From Scedosporium boydii (lineage: Eukaryota > Ascomycota > Sordariomycetes > Microascales > Microascaceae), in assembly GCA_002221725.1 (NCBI GenBank), contig NJFT01000155.1:1-64000 (forward strand): a DNA stretch of 64,000 bases, given 5' to 3'. The notes under the pieces were generated by a model, which searched no databases, was not told the origin of the DNA, and worked only from the letters and a program-made list of their open reading frames with translations. Position numbers and translations under genes: made by a program. This document shows, in pieces, positions 11,784 to 22,613 of the stretch (within the stretch, counting starts at the first letter, position 1; the number at the start of each line of letters is the position of its first letter).

Positions 11784-12852
11784 AGGACGGAGTCAGGAGT
11801 CATCCTCCACCAGGTCTGGCTGACCTGATTGATGTACAAGGTACTTCATACACCACAACACAGCAACCCCAGACTCATGCCCGCAAAATCGGGCACCAAG
11901 CCCGAAAAGCAAGGTACAACCCGGAGCCTGGAGCCTGGGGCAGACTCGTCTCGAGCGGGGACATTCCCCCGGTCGCATCGCCCCGTAATTCATCAATAGA
12001 AACCCCGCCGATCTATTCAATCCCGAGAAAGCGTCTCTTTCCACTGTACGTGGCACCAAAGATGCGTTGCCATTATTCCCAACCAAGCGCATGCCGTAAA
12101 AGCGCATTCACACCACCGCGCCTTTACGACTCTGCGAGATACGGAGATATGCGTCCGAGTTGTTTACCATCAAGATCCCACAGATTGAGCAGATCTGGGT
12201 CCTGCTCCGGTCTTAGCCAGCCAGACACTGCTACACTACTACACTGCATAGCTCATCATCCTATGGACCGGCACCCACTCTCGGGTAGAATCTACGAATG
12301 GATGCTCTTGGACAGCCCGAATGTATTACAAAACTGATGATGCTCCCATGTAGGAATAGCACTTCGAGTCCGACCTCCACCTGCAACCCACATATCACGA
12401 AGGATCTTCGTTGGTCAGTTTGAAAGGTTGTGCTTACTTGGAGAGCCCGTCCGCGAATAATATCATGGAATATCTGTGCCCGAGGCGAACATGCCGCATA
12501 ATAGCGGCTCTTGTGGTAATACAGCATTCGTCGTGTCCGAAAAGGCTATCCACAGGCTCCAGCCTGGTCATAACCCCCGCTCTTGTCTTGGGGAGCTGCA
12601 AAGTCAGGGCTGTCCCGTTCCCCAGCTATTGATATATAATATAAGACTGCGAAAAGTCATGGCAGGCTGGACCTTTCGTAGTTCGGATGCACACATTCTT
12701 CATCGCGGGCCGTCGCGTCGAGTAGGATACCTAGATGAGGAAAGCTAGTCCATCACCCTTGCTTACTTACCTCGTTTGACAATTCAGTTCAATCCAGTTG
12801 GCCAGCATTATTTCTACTTTATCCACGGCACAAATATATCTGAATTGGGGCA

Positions 12853-14042
12853 ATGGCCCTTTGTCCCGTGGCACAGGCGGGTCATCCCGACATGTACGGG
12901 CTCGGCATTCGCCTTGCCTTCTACATTCAGTGGATCGGTCTTATCATCGTAGAATACCTTGACGAGTCGGAGCTAATCGTCATCCGACTCCTCGGGCTCG
13001 CCCTCTCAGCCTCCGCCTTCATCGGTCTCCTGTTCCAGGCCCCAGCAAATCATCTTACCCTGGCCGAAGCTTACCTTGTCCTCCTCCTCGCCATGAGCAT
13101 CTACATTTTCATGATACCCATCTATCTTTGGAAAGCGGCAACACGCTTCGATCCGTACTGGGACCCGCTCCGCTGTACGGCAGAGAAGAGAAGTCCTGCA
13201 TTCAGGATGCTGAATTTCGTCTTGTTGATGGCCCTCAGCTGCCTCGGCATTTGGTACTGGTGTGCCTTCGTCACCAATCGACAGCAAGACTGCGACGATT
13301 ACGGCTTCTTCTTTAGTCGTGTCAACGTTCAGAATAAGGCATTTATCGCGTTCAACGCCTTGATATACTTCATTATCCTATTGGGATCTCTGGGCCTCCT
13401 TGTGCTCAGGGCCGGATGGGCAATGAACGTCTTCGAGAAAAGAAAGAAGGGCAGGAGGATTAGGTCAGTATCTCTCCTCTTCTTAGGTCTAACTTTACCT
13501 GTCATACTCCTAGAATAAGAGACCCCTCTACTTGCGCGCTATGTTCCCGCTCGGTCCGTTCCTCTCCATCTTCGCCCCACGGCTAACACTTAACTCTGGT
13601 CGAAAGACGCGTCCACAAAGCAGCCCTCCGAGGGGCCAAGACGTTCAGTAACATCACCGTTGCCGCAGTTCTCATAGCGGCATCCGAACTCACCATCTCT
13701 TGGAACGAGCTACCCCGCGCCAACAACATAGCAACCGTCGCTCAGGTTATTCCTCTCCTCGTCAGTTCCGGCATCGTCATCCGCGTGATCTTCCTCTATT
13801 TCGCCCGCACACATATGGAAGAGAGCCTCGGTGCTGCCTGGAACGGCAGTAGCACGTCGTCGGGGTCGTCACGACGGAGCTCTCGGAAGAGCTATGGTTC
13901 CGGCTCGGCTCCCCGGCCGCGGCCGCGGCCACCACCACCACCACCACCAGAATTTTACCCACCACCTCCACCTCCGCCGGCTGCGAGGGGACCTTTCATG
14001 CGCCCTCCTCCCCCTCCGCCTACAACTCCACCTCCACCGTGA
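12853..14042 (+). CDS. uncharacterised fungal seven-helix membrane protein with proline-rich tail
   Basis: Three exons: 12853-13463, 13522-13553 and 13621-14042, giving 354 residues. The middle exon is only 32 bp, and its frame is supported by the join FEKRKKGRRIRPLYLRAMF. The N-terminus contains PDMYGLGIRLAFYIQW, resembling a common but functionally unassigned Sordariomycete membrane family. Seven or so hydrophobic helices follow. The cytosolic tail changes abruptly to Ser-rich sequence (SSTSSGSSRRSSRKS) and then Pro runs of up to seven (PRPRPRPPPPPPP). Proline runs of this kind can bind SH3, WW or profilin partners; that is inference. The acceptor of the second intron could alternatively lie 3 bp downstream. 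No function can be assigned. Confidence 0.75.
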
Positions 14043-14547
14043 CTGATGGGACGATTCTTGTGTGGTACTGCGCGCCGGACGAGTTTAATGTTTTAAGGAC
14101 GAGACTGTTTGTTTTAGGATGTGCGAATTAAGCTTTTTGATTATTATGAGTGTAAAATTAGACGAAAAACAGGATCGCGGGCTGACACGAAAATGATGGA
14201 CAGATGCAAAAAGGAGGCTCAGAATGTTTGGTCGGTTTGGTTTGAGTCTTTGGCCCCGCGAGATGTATACAGTATTGTATATCACTTTGCACCGTGTACT
14301 CACATATAGATTGTACATCTAAGTACAGTGTAATATTGAATCAGGTACCGCCGTGTCACGCTGCTCTGGTGACCCCTCAACCAGCACCATCTCAAAGTAA
14401 ACAATTTAACCTCTTCGAGCTCCTCATCCTTCCAAGCCATCATTCCCCTGATCAAGACCACAATCGCCGCCTCCCGCCTTCCGCCTTCCGCCTTCCGCCC
14501 ACTCGCCCGCCCTCCCTTTTACCTCAAGGAACAGATACCGCGAAACC
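14043..14547 (+). other. intergenic region and MAD2 promoter
   Basis: Contains the 3' flank of the membrane-protein gene and the promoter/leader of MAD2. The leader includes three to four tandem CCGCCTT units (about 14474-14499). No gene is seen. Confidence 0.6.
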
Positions 14548-15706
14548 ATGCCTCCCCCGAAATCCTCCTCGTCCAGTGCGGCCAAGGACAAGTCCAAGGT
14601 CCACAAGCTGGCTCTGAAGGGGAGCGCCAGACTTGTTGCCGAATTCGTATGCTTCTCAACTTTGTGGACCTTTCATGGTGGCTTGGGCTAATCTAACCTT
14701 CTTCTTCTTCGAATAGTTCCAATACTCTATACACTCGATCCTGTGAGCCGCCTCCGGTCCTCCCTGCGTGCAATCCGGAACCACCCACTCCCCCAGCTGT
14801 GCTAACCACATCCTCCAGGTTCCAACGAGGGGTATACCCTGCCGAAGACTTCATTGCGTACGTATCAGCCCGTCTCAGCCTCGTTCTTGTATACTCTCCT
14901 TCCGTTACGCAATGTTAATAGCTTCACATCTGCAGCGTCAAGAAATATGGCCTTAATATGCTCGGTTCGTACTTAGCTCTTCGCACTAGAACCGATGCTT
15001 TAGATCACCCACGTTAACCCCAGCTCCCCGGGCATTCCAGTTTCGGCCGACGACCAGGTTAAGGCATACATCAAGAAGATCATGTCCCAGCTAGATAAGT
15101 GGATGGTCGGCGGCAAGATTTCCAAGCTTGTCATTGTCATAACGGACAAGGACACCGGCGAGCACGTAGAGCGGTGGCAGTTTGACGTATGCGTGCCACT
15201 GTCCTCGTCAATATGCAACCCCATTAGGCCGCCTCGAAAATAAATCCTCTGACGATTATACACAGGTTCAAATTTTCGGGAAGAGTTCTTCAAAATCAAG
15301 GTCATCCTCTAAAGCTGCCGACCAAGAAAATCAGGCCCCAGGGTGCGCCCATGCCTTCCACACTCCCTTTGAAGCCCCCTCCCTACACTTCTTCACGGCC
15401 TCTGCTAACCCTCCATCCCTCTGTAGCTCCGACAACCAGCCCCTCGAAAAATCCGAAAAAGAAATCCAAGACGAAATCGCCGCAATCTTCCGCCAAATCA
15501 CCGCCTCCGTCACCTTCCTCCCCCAACTCGCCGGCGACTGTACCTTCAACGTGCTCGTCTACGCCGACGCCGATTCCGACGTGCCCGTCGAGTGGGGCGA
15601 CAGCGACGCCAAGGAGATCGATAACGCCGAGAGGGTGCAGCTCAGGGGGTTTAGTACAAGTAATCATAGGGTGGACACGATGGTCAGTTACCGGCTTGCC
15701 GAGTAG
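14548..15706 (+). CDS. MAD2: mitotic spindle checkpoint protein MAD2 (HORMA domain)
   Basis: Seven exons: 14548-14646, 14717-14742, 14819-14857, 14936-14964, 15041-15186, 15266-15342 and 15427-15706, giving 231 residues. After a Ser/Lys-rich N-terminus of about 22 residues the HORMA fold is recognisable throughout: LKGSARLVAEFFQYSI, SILFQRGVYPAEDF, VKKYGLNMLVSADDQVKAYI, GEHVERWQFDV, then EIQDEIAAIFRQITASVTFLP and the safety-belt end NHRVDTMVSYRL. It binds MAD1 and CDC20 at unattached kinetochores to restrain the anaphase-promoting complex. Between WQFDV and the EKSEKEIQDEI helix it carries a Ser/Lys-rich, low-complexity insert longer than the matching loop of animal MAD2. Tiny internal exons of 26-39 bp make automatic annotation error-prone here. 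Confidence 0.95.
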
Positions 15707-16166
15707 AGGTGTACTGGGCCGGCCATCCCGACTGCATTTAGATCAACGGAGTTGGATGAGTGGAGGGGGTGATCTTTTGGGAGTTTATGGCGAATTAGGG
15801 TTCTTTTCTCTGGTGGACATCTACTCGTACTTAATAGAATAGCTCACGTACTGGCCATGTGGCTACGTCTTAATCTTGGTACACGCAGGCCGCTTCATCA
15901 TACACTGTCATCATCCAGGGCGACCCTACTGCACGAGGATGTGTTTGCGGTCTATTCGAGGGGACAGAATCAAGTTATTTGCTCAAGGAAACTTCTTGGT
16001 AAAAATGCAGCGGATTCGACGTTAGCTCTCTTGCTTCATTGCTCATCATTTATCATCTAATCTTCTTATTTACGAAATGTAACCCCCGCCAGCCTTTTTT
16101 ATCTTCGAAACTTGAATCTCCATTGTGCAGCAACTTATCTCGTGGGAGCTCAAACACCGCAGCGCC
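15707..16166. other. shared 3' region of convergent MAD2 and UBP14
   Basis: The 460 bp between the two stop codons should contain both polyadenylation regions. No open frame of note. Confidence 0.65.
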
Positions 16167-16341
16167 TTAAACTCGCTTGAAAAAGTAGACATAGGCGAAC
16201 TTTGACATCTCGTCCACATCCGTGGCCTCGACGACTTTCTCGTCGTTAAACAGGACCCATGAGGACTGGCTCTGGTCTTCGGAGAGATGCTTTCGGATGA
16301 ATGCGACATAATGCCTAAACACAACTGTTAGCAAGGCTTAG

Positions 16342-16404
<63 letters not shown>

Positions 16405-18814
16405 ACGAGATTAACTTACCCAGTATGAATGCTGGTCCCCTTATGACACACGATCGATTGGAGTCTGTAGTTAGCCGGCAGGTCTGAGCTACCTGGAAGG
16501 TCTCTCTCAGCACCGGTCTCAGCAGGCGCTGCATCGCTCTCATCTTCAAGGCCCGTATCATCGGGATGGCTAAACAACCATTCGACTGCCCTTTCAGCAT
16601 CTCCGCCCGTCTCTCGCAGCGCCTTTTTAGCTTGCGGTTCGCCGAAGCCCATGGCTACAAGCATCTCCACTTGGGCTGGGTCAACCTGAACCGCTGAAGC
16701 CTTGCCACCTGAAAGGTCGAGGGGAGCGTCAACGTCGGGGTCATCCATGTGGGCAAAGATCCACTCCATGGCAGCGTTGGCGTCGGAGTTACCGGTGGCA
16801 TGAAGGGCCCTCTCGCAACGATTCTTCGAGAATCCCATTGCCTGAAGCTGCTCAAAGGCCGCGGCATCGGGAACAAAGGCAGCGGCCCCAGGCTCGGGAA
16901 CATCAGGAAGCTCGACCTCGTCGGGCTGCAAGCCTGATGACATGTACCTCTCGAATGAAATCTCTCCTTCGGGGACGATGACCGGGACATCAATCTTGAT
17001 AGGAACCCAATTGACAACAGTCATTTTGCTTGCATTGACAGCCAGAACGGCAGGGAGAGTCCTGAAGCGGAACTGCTTGGTGAAGCCGTCCTTGCTGCCG
17101 CAACCAGAACATGCAAGTTCAACTATTTCCGGTGCTGTCAATCTATCCAAGCACTCCTCGAGAGTGACGGCGCGATAAACATCGGGGTTAGTTTCACCAC
17201 CCTCTGTCAGGCTCGGCTCAGCAGTAATTTTTTCCTTTGGAATGTCGACAAAAATATTATCCTGCTCCGTGGTCGTATATCGGACCTTCTTGCACCCAAG
17301 ACACTGAAGCCTGTGCTCGGAAACAAACCGGAAATCGTTCGTCGGATCTGATTTTCCGGACGCTTTGTTCGATCGCTGAATGAGAGTGAAGATGTATTGC
17401 AAAAACTCGAAGGCATCCTGTTGGCGCATAGTTGAGAACTCGACATGACCTCGGCCCACGAGGTGCTTCAGCATTGCTGGGGCGATACCTCTCTGATATC
17501 TCAACTCCGACTGGTCCGTGGTATGGTATTCGGGATTCGGTTTGGAATACCGACCAGAAAGTAGGCCATGGCCCATTTTCCTCAGCTGCGTCTCTAGATC
17601 GGCAGCGGGATCAATCACAGTGGGAAGCGGGTCAGAGACATCGTAGTACCGGCTCTTGAATGCAGGGAGATCGAAGAGACACTGGACAATACTACCTAGG
17701 TAGCAGCTGTTGCCTAGATTTTTGAGACCCGTGAGGCCAGGTCCGAACAATGGCTTCAACTCCTTACCATCCTCGGTAGTCATGGAAAAGTCCCACTTGA
17801 GATTGTGTTCGATTTGCATCTCCGTCAGACTCTTCTCTGTCTTTTGACGATCAGCAATGTTGATGCCCCAGTGGGCGAGATGCGTTCCAAGAGCATCATC
17901 GATACGTTCTTCGTCACACTTATAGCAGTAAACGTCGGCATTGCCCTCGGGCGTAATTGAGCCCAGTTTGACGGCGACACCATGGCTGGAGTCAAGGGCA
18001 TGAGCAAGACCATGAGAATTTCCTTCGACACCACCCATCTGCTTTCTACCGCAACCGAGGTTTCCACACTCGAGGCAGAGCCAGAGATTTTCTTTCAGGT
18101 CGCACTTGGAACAGTGGCCAAGATCACCAGACTCGATCGTCTTCGGGTCCTGTTGTTGGAGAAGTAGGATGTGTTCGCAGGAAGTGAGCTCTTGCTCCCA
18201 TGCCTTTACCTCCTCTTTGCGCGAGAAGGTATTCGCAGTCAAGATCCCATCAACTATAGGGGCAAACTTCGAGCTCGTTTTGTCGAGATCCGTATCACAT
18301 TCGAGACATCGGACAGTGGTAGCGGTATCGTACTTGTCCTCTTCGGTTTCGGCGGCAATTGCAAGCTTCGACATCTTAAGAGGGGGCTCATCTCGCACGA
18401 CTACCTTCCGGGTGCGACGAATATTTAGGACGAGAGGATGGTTTCGGTAAGCGCTGTGCAGCTTGTCATGATGCTGGGGTCCAGCGCATCCTCCATTAAA
18501 ACATTGTAGGCATACATTGAGCCCGTCGGGGTCGTCCTGAACAGAGCGAAGCTGGTTTTAGTCTCGTCGAAATAGTAGGGTCGGGAGTCAACGCCCCTGG
18601 GGACGAGACGTTGGGGGGTGGGGGGGGCATACAATCGAGTCGAAGCACTGAGTACAGTCCTCACGATAGACCGACTGAGCTGGATTGGGAGGGCGAAGAG
18701 CTATTGAAGCGAGGGCGTCAGAACCTCCCCATCGAAGAGAAGAATGCACACAAGAGGGGGGATCTATGGGTGACAAGGGATCATACTGATAGCTTCGCTA
18801 TGTTGGCACGACAT
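16167..18814 (-). CDS. UBP14: ubiquitin-specific protease of the UBP14/USP5 (isopeptidase T) type
   Basis: Four exons on the minus strand: 18814-18787, 18700-18633, 18536-16420 and 16314-16167, giving 786 residues. It disassembles free polyubiquitin chains to recycle ubiquitin. Domain order: an N-terminal Cys/His-rich variant zinc finger (YREDCTQCFDSI through CLQCFNGGCAG), a ZnF-UBP (about 174-220, CSKCD to SHG), the catalytic Cys box GLKNLGNSCYLGS (Cys about 310), two UBA domains (about 590-635 and 650-690, each with an MGF loop), and the His box TGHYVAFIRKH (His about 739) with FNDEKV after it. The catalytic His lies in the last exon, behind an intron that carries a 59-nt poly-T run in the sense direction. 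The start is inferred from the small first exon MSCQHSEAI, which joins in frame. Confidence 0.93.
16342..16400. repeat. 59-nt poly(A) homopolymer inside the last UBP14 intron
   Basis: A perfect run of 59 A on the plus strand (poly-T in the gene's sense) fills more than half of the 105-bp intron 16315-16419, directly upstream of the acceptor. It acts as an extreme polypyrimidine tract if real; homopolymer length is often misassembled. Confidence 0.9.
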
Positions 18815-20673
18815 TGTGAAGGCTTGCTGAGGCAAGTTCGTCTCTAGTCCGTACACAGAGGTGCCAAGCAAGTTGGAAAGAGTAGCAATCACGGCAAGGT
18901 GATTGCAGACCTAGGGTGGACCGAAACAGTGTTTATCTGGGTCCTGGAAGAACAGAGAGCGAGACGTCGGGGGAAATAGCCAGCTTGTTCCTTCCTTCTA
19001 CTAGGGCGAATCTTTCATTCCATCTGGTACAGGCATACAAGCAATCGTCAGCCTGGTGGTTGTCTAGACTTGGAGCTGTCAAGGGTGTGTTGCCTTGCTG
19101 CGGGGTGACGCTATGTGCCTGCCTTCCTCGAATTGGTGGGGCAGTTGAGCTTCAAATTCGCCAATTGTCCCGGAGCTCCCCACACACTGATGGCACCCGC
19201 TTACAGCTGACGCCAGGCCCCCCCCATAGCACTGTCAAAATAAACTCAAATTGGTTCGTCGTACCCTCCACAACGGGCTTGGCACGACGCAAAAGCAGAG
19301 ACTTCGACGGCACATGAGTCACTGAAACAAATACATTGGGCATTGGGAGATTAGACATCAACATTGAAGCTGCTAGGCTCGTATTTTCAGAGGCAAAAGA
19401 AGTTCAAGATATAGCTAAGTGAAGGAAGATAGAGCTACGACTACTGTTCACCCTTTCGAAGAAATCTCCATTGCCTTACTACTCCAAGACTGCCCTCAAG
19501 TCGCATAACACCAAGTTAGGTCAAGGGTAGCATATCCTCTGCTACGCCAGGAGTGTACTTCATATTCTGCAGGTCCGCAGCATATGAATTCACAATTCCC
19601 TATCGAAGGTAAGATTTTTCGATATGCAATTGAAACCCTCCGATCGAGCGCGGAGATGAGACATGGACCGGTGTTAGGTCGGCAATGCGAACGGCCGAGT
19701 CGGTTATCAGATCAATCCAACACTCCTGATAGAACAAATTTCGTGCTAGCCTTAACAATTTTTCAAATTGAAATTGGGTAATCCATAGTGCGAGGCCTTA
19801 CTTCCCCTCCCATCCTAGTGCCTCTCTCGTCATTGGTTCGGGGAATGCAAGAACACTGCAAGCAAGCATTGCAATTGCAGACTAGCCTTGTTCCCTCCCC
19901 AATTACCCACGTTGCCGTGTTCAATGCTCTCCCGGGGGCTTTTGGAAGCCGAGCGAGCTGTGTTTAGCACGGCCATTAGCTCGGGAATTCGAGTCTAGAG
20001 AGGCTCAACCAGGTACTTGTGGTGCAGATACCTCAATAGTGCATAGAGAGGGACGGACGTATCGGTACTTGGGAAGACCCCAGGGAGCGTTCAACGGGAA
20101 ATACAGTGTATCAGATCCGTTGTCAGCACAGTATGAAAACTGGGTCCCAGCGCCCAAGAGAACCGAGGGCAGCCAGCCTTCTATTGGCTCAATTCCTCGG
20201 GACTATGATGCAGCTTTCCCCACCCATGCCACCCTCGCCCTTTGAGAAACAAAAATCGTGGACGTCCTCAAGTCGCCATTACTAAAAGAGCTTCTTTTGC
20301 TCTTGCCACACTTTTTCCCCCCTTCCAAGTCACCATCATATATCTACAAAGCATCCTCGCACCACCACATCCTCTCCTCTTCGACGTCTCAACCATACTC
20401 AATAACTACTACAAAATTCCGCCAATAATCTCGGCCATCGAAAACCATCGATTTCGTGCATTTAAGCCCTCTGAATCGCGATATAAAAAACTGCGCCCGG
20501 TCACCGATCTCCTCGGAGACTGCCAACCCTCGCTCACCAATCCCGCAGATCTGATAACTGTATGTTCCAAACACCATCTATGTGATCCATTTTCCCTACC
20601 ATCAATCTGGTAAACCAAGTCAGACTCGATTCTAATTATTTCGTCTCGGTGCCTCTCTTTAGCGCATTCAAAA
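18815..20673. other. divergent promoter region between UBP14 and ISU1
   Basis: A 1.86 kb stretch with no supportable gene. It must contain the start regions of UBP14 (leftward) and ISU1 (rightward). The 350 bp before ISU1 is CT-rich, as in fungal leaders. Confidence 0.6.
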
Positions 20674-21342
20674 ATGTTGTCGCGCGGCCTTCGTCTCGCT
20701 CCCCGAGCGTTAATTGCGTCCTCGATCCGACCCTCCGTCTCGATTTCCCGACACCTCCCTCAATCAGTCTCTACGCCATCCATCTCTAGGTCGTATCATG
20801 AGAAGGTTATCGATCACTACGAGCGACCGCGAAATACGGGCTCGCTACCAAAGGGAGATGTCGATGTCGGCACGGGTCTCGTGGGAGCTCCTGCCTGCGG
20901 CGACGTGATGAAGCTCCAGATCCGCGTGGACCCTGACACCAAGGTTATCTCTGACGTCCGATTCAAGACGTTTGGTTGCGGTTCTGCCATTGCTTCGTCC
21001 AGCTATCTTACCGAGCTCGTCAAGGGCATGACTCTCGATGAAGCTGCTCGTGTGAAGAACACGGATATCGCCAAGGAACTCTGCTTGCCTCCCGTTAAGC
21101 GTAAGTTCTCGCAGCCCTGACATCCCCAACATACTATCTGGGGCCTTTTTTTCTTGTCTTGGTCTGTCATGATCTATTTCTAACTAGCGTACACAGTTCA
21201 CTGCTCTATGCTCGCCCAAGATGCCATTCAATCCGCGATATCGAACTACTACACGAAGAACCCAGAGGCCCGGCCTACCAATCTCGGTGGAACTGAGAAG
21301 AAGTTGCATGAGGCTGGTGGAGCCGCCGCCTCTGCCGCTTAA
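20674..21342 (+). CDS. ISU1: mitochondrial iron-sulphur cluster scaffold protein ISU1/IscU
   Basis: Two exons, 20674-21100 and 21197-21342, giving 190 residues. The first 40 residues are rich in Arg/Ser and lack acidic residues, a classical mitochondrial presequence. The mature part starts near YHEKVIDHYERPRNTGS. All three cluster-ligand cysteines are present: GAPACGD, KTFGCGSA and KLHCSML; the last is created across the splice junction. The LPPVK motif, recognised by the Hsp70 chaperone Ssq1, is intact. The scaffold assembles [2Fe-2S] clusters on sulphur from Nfs1 for transfer to client proteins. The C-terminus after the conserved core is Ala-rich (GGAAASAA). Confidence 0.95.
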
Positions 21343-22613
21343 AGGAAAAATTGAAACCCCCCCAAGACAGCCGGGATCGTCATTCCTCAATTCCTCTCGT
21401 CGACATCCCTGGCTGGGACATTGATGTCCCTTACATATTTTACTCTTTCTGAACTTGTTTTCGGTGCTTCCTCGTTGGCGCGGTGGCACAAAATGTAAAT
21501 GAACCCATGAGATGGAAAGGAGGAGATCGAAATTCGGTTGAAGGCGTTATGGAGCTATCGTTTTTTTTTTTTTTTTTTCCCTCTCTTTTCCCCGCACTTG
21601 AACATGTACGAGATTAGAATTCCTGGGTGCCTTTCGCCCTCTTTTTTTCAGCAGCAGCATGAGAAAATTAAATCACTCAAACTGTGTAATTATTACATGG
21701 AAATCAAAACTTCGCCGCTCGTACAAGTACTTAATTTGCAGTTTGTGGCTGGATCGGTGATATGAATCAATTGCCCTTTCTCCGATTCTCCGAGGATGCA
21801 GACGCAGCGCAGTTCGAACGCGAAATACGGCATGTGGCTGGCCTCCCTCTCAAACACCGCGTCCCGTCCGAAACTTCCGGTATGGCAGTTTGACTTTGCT
21901 ATTGCAAATAGCTTCCCTGTTCCCCCGAGTGCCTCTAACACTACAGTATCTCGCCAGCTCCCTGGCTTGCTGGAAATCTGAGGTGTGGGTGTCAGTTCTG
22001 CATTCGCGGGGTTGTCGAATTGAAAACAGAGCCTCCTGCACTGCTCACATCGTTCTGTGAACACGGCATTCAATATTCAGTTGAGGTTTCCTAGGCACCG
22101 GATTGCAATCTTCAGAAGGCACGAAGCAGAAAGTTGATAGTGAAGCTGCTTCACATTCTGATATCAATTGGTGTCCATTCAATTGTTTTTCTCCTAATCG
22201 TATTGATATGTCATCGATTGATGGCTGCCGGTTCTCTTCCTTTTACCACTACCGAATTTAAGACGTTTACCTGAGTACAGCTCAGTGTGCTGGTTGTACC
22301 GAGGTAGCTGGCGCTGCCAGTTCTTCCAGAACAGTGACGGTCCAAGGTATGCGGATCCGAGACGGTGAACATTAGATTACCTTGACAGGAACCTCATTCG
22401 AAGGAATACACAAAGTAGAGAGAACTTTGTTAATTAAAGGTTTAGAGGATAAAATAAATGCGTTTCTTCTCATATCCCGTGCTAGACTAACCCCAGTCTT
22501 ACCAGTGTAGTGCCTCAAGTTTCCCAACACTTCTTCTTGAACATCCTCCCACTCTACTGTCTTGACTTATCCTCCGAGTAAATGACTATTCAGTATCTGC
22601 CCCTTCCACTACT
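21343..22613. other. intergenic region between convergent ISU1 and carotenoid oxygenase
   Basis: About 1.3 kb holding two 3' flanks. A T run lies near 21560-21578. Open frames are short and have no recognisable motifs. Confidence 0.55.

Larger units (their letters stand above)
9146..12852. other. 3.7 kb region without a recognisable gene
   Basis: The right end of this stretch carries the promoters of the flanking divergent genes. It contains a GA repeat (9241-9269), which would lie in the permease leader, and a GCATC/GCTGC repeat (11741-11783). Open frames are short and show no family motifs or plausible splice chains. Confidence 0.55.
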
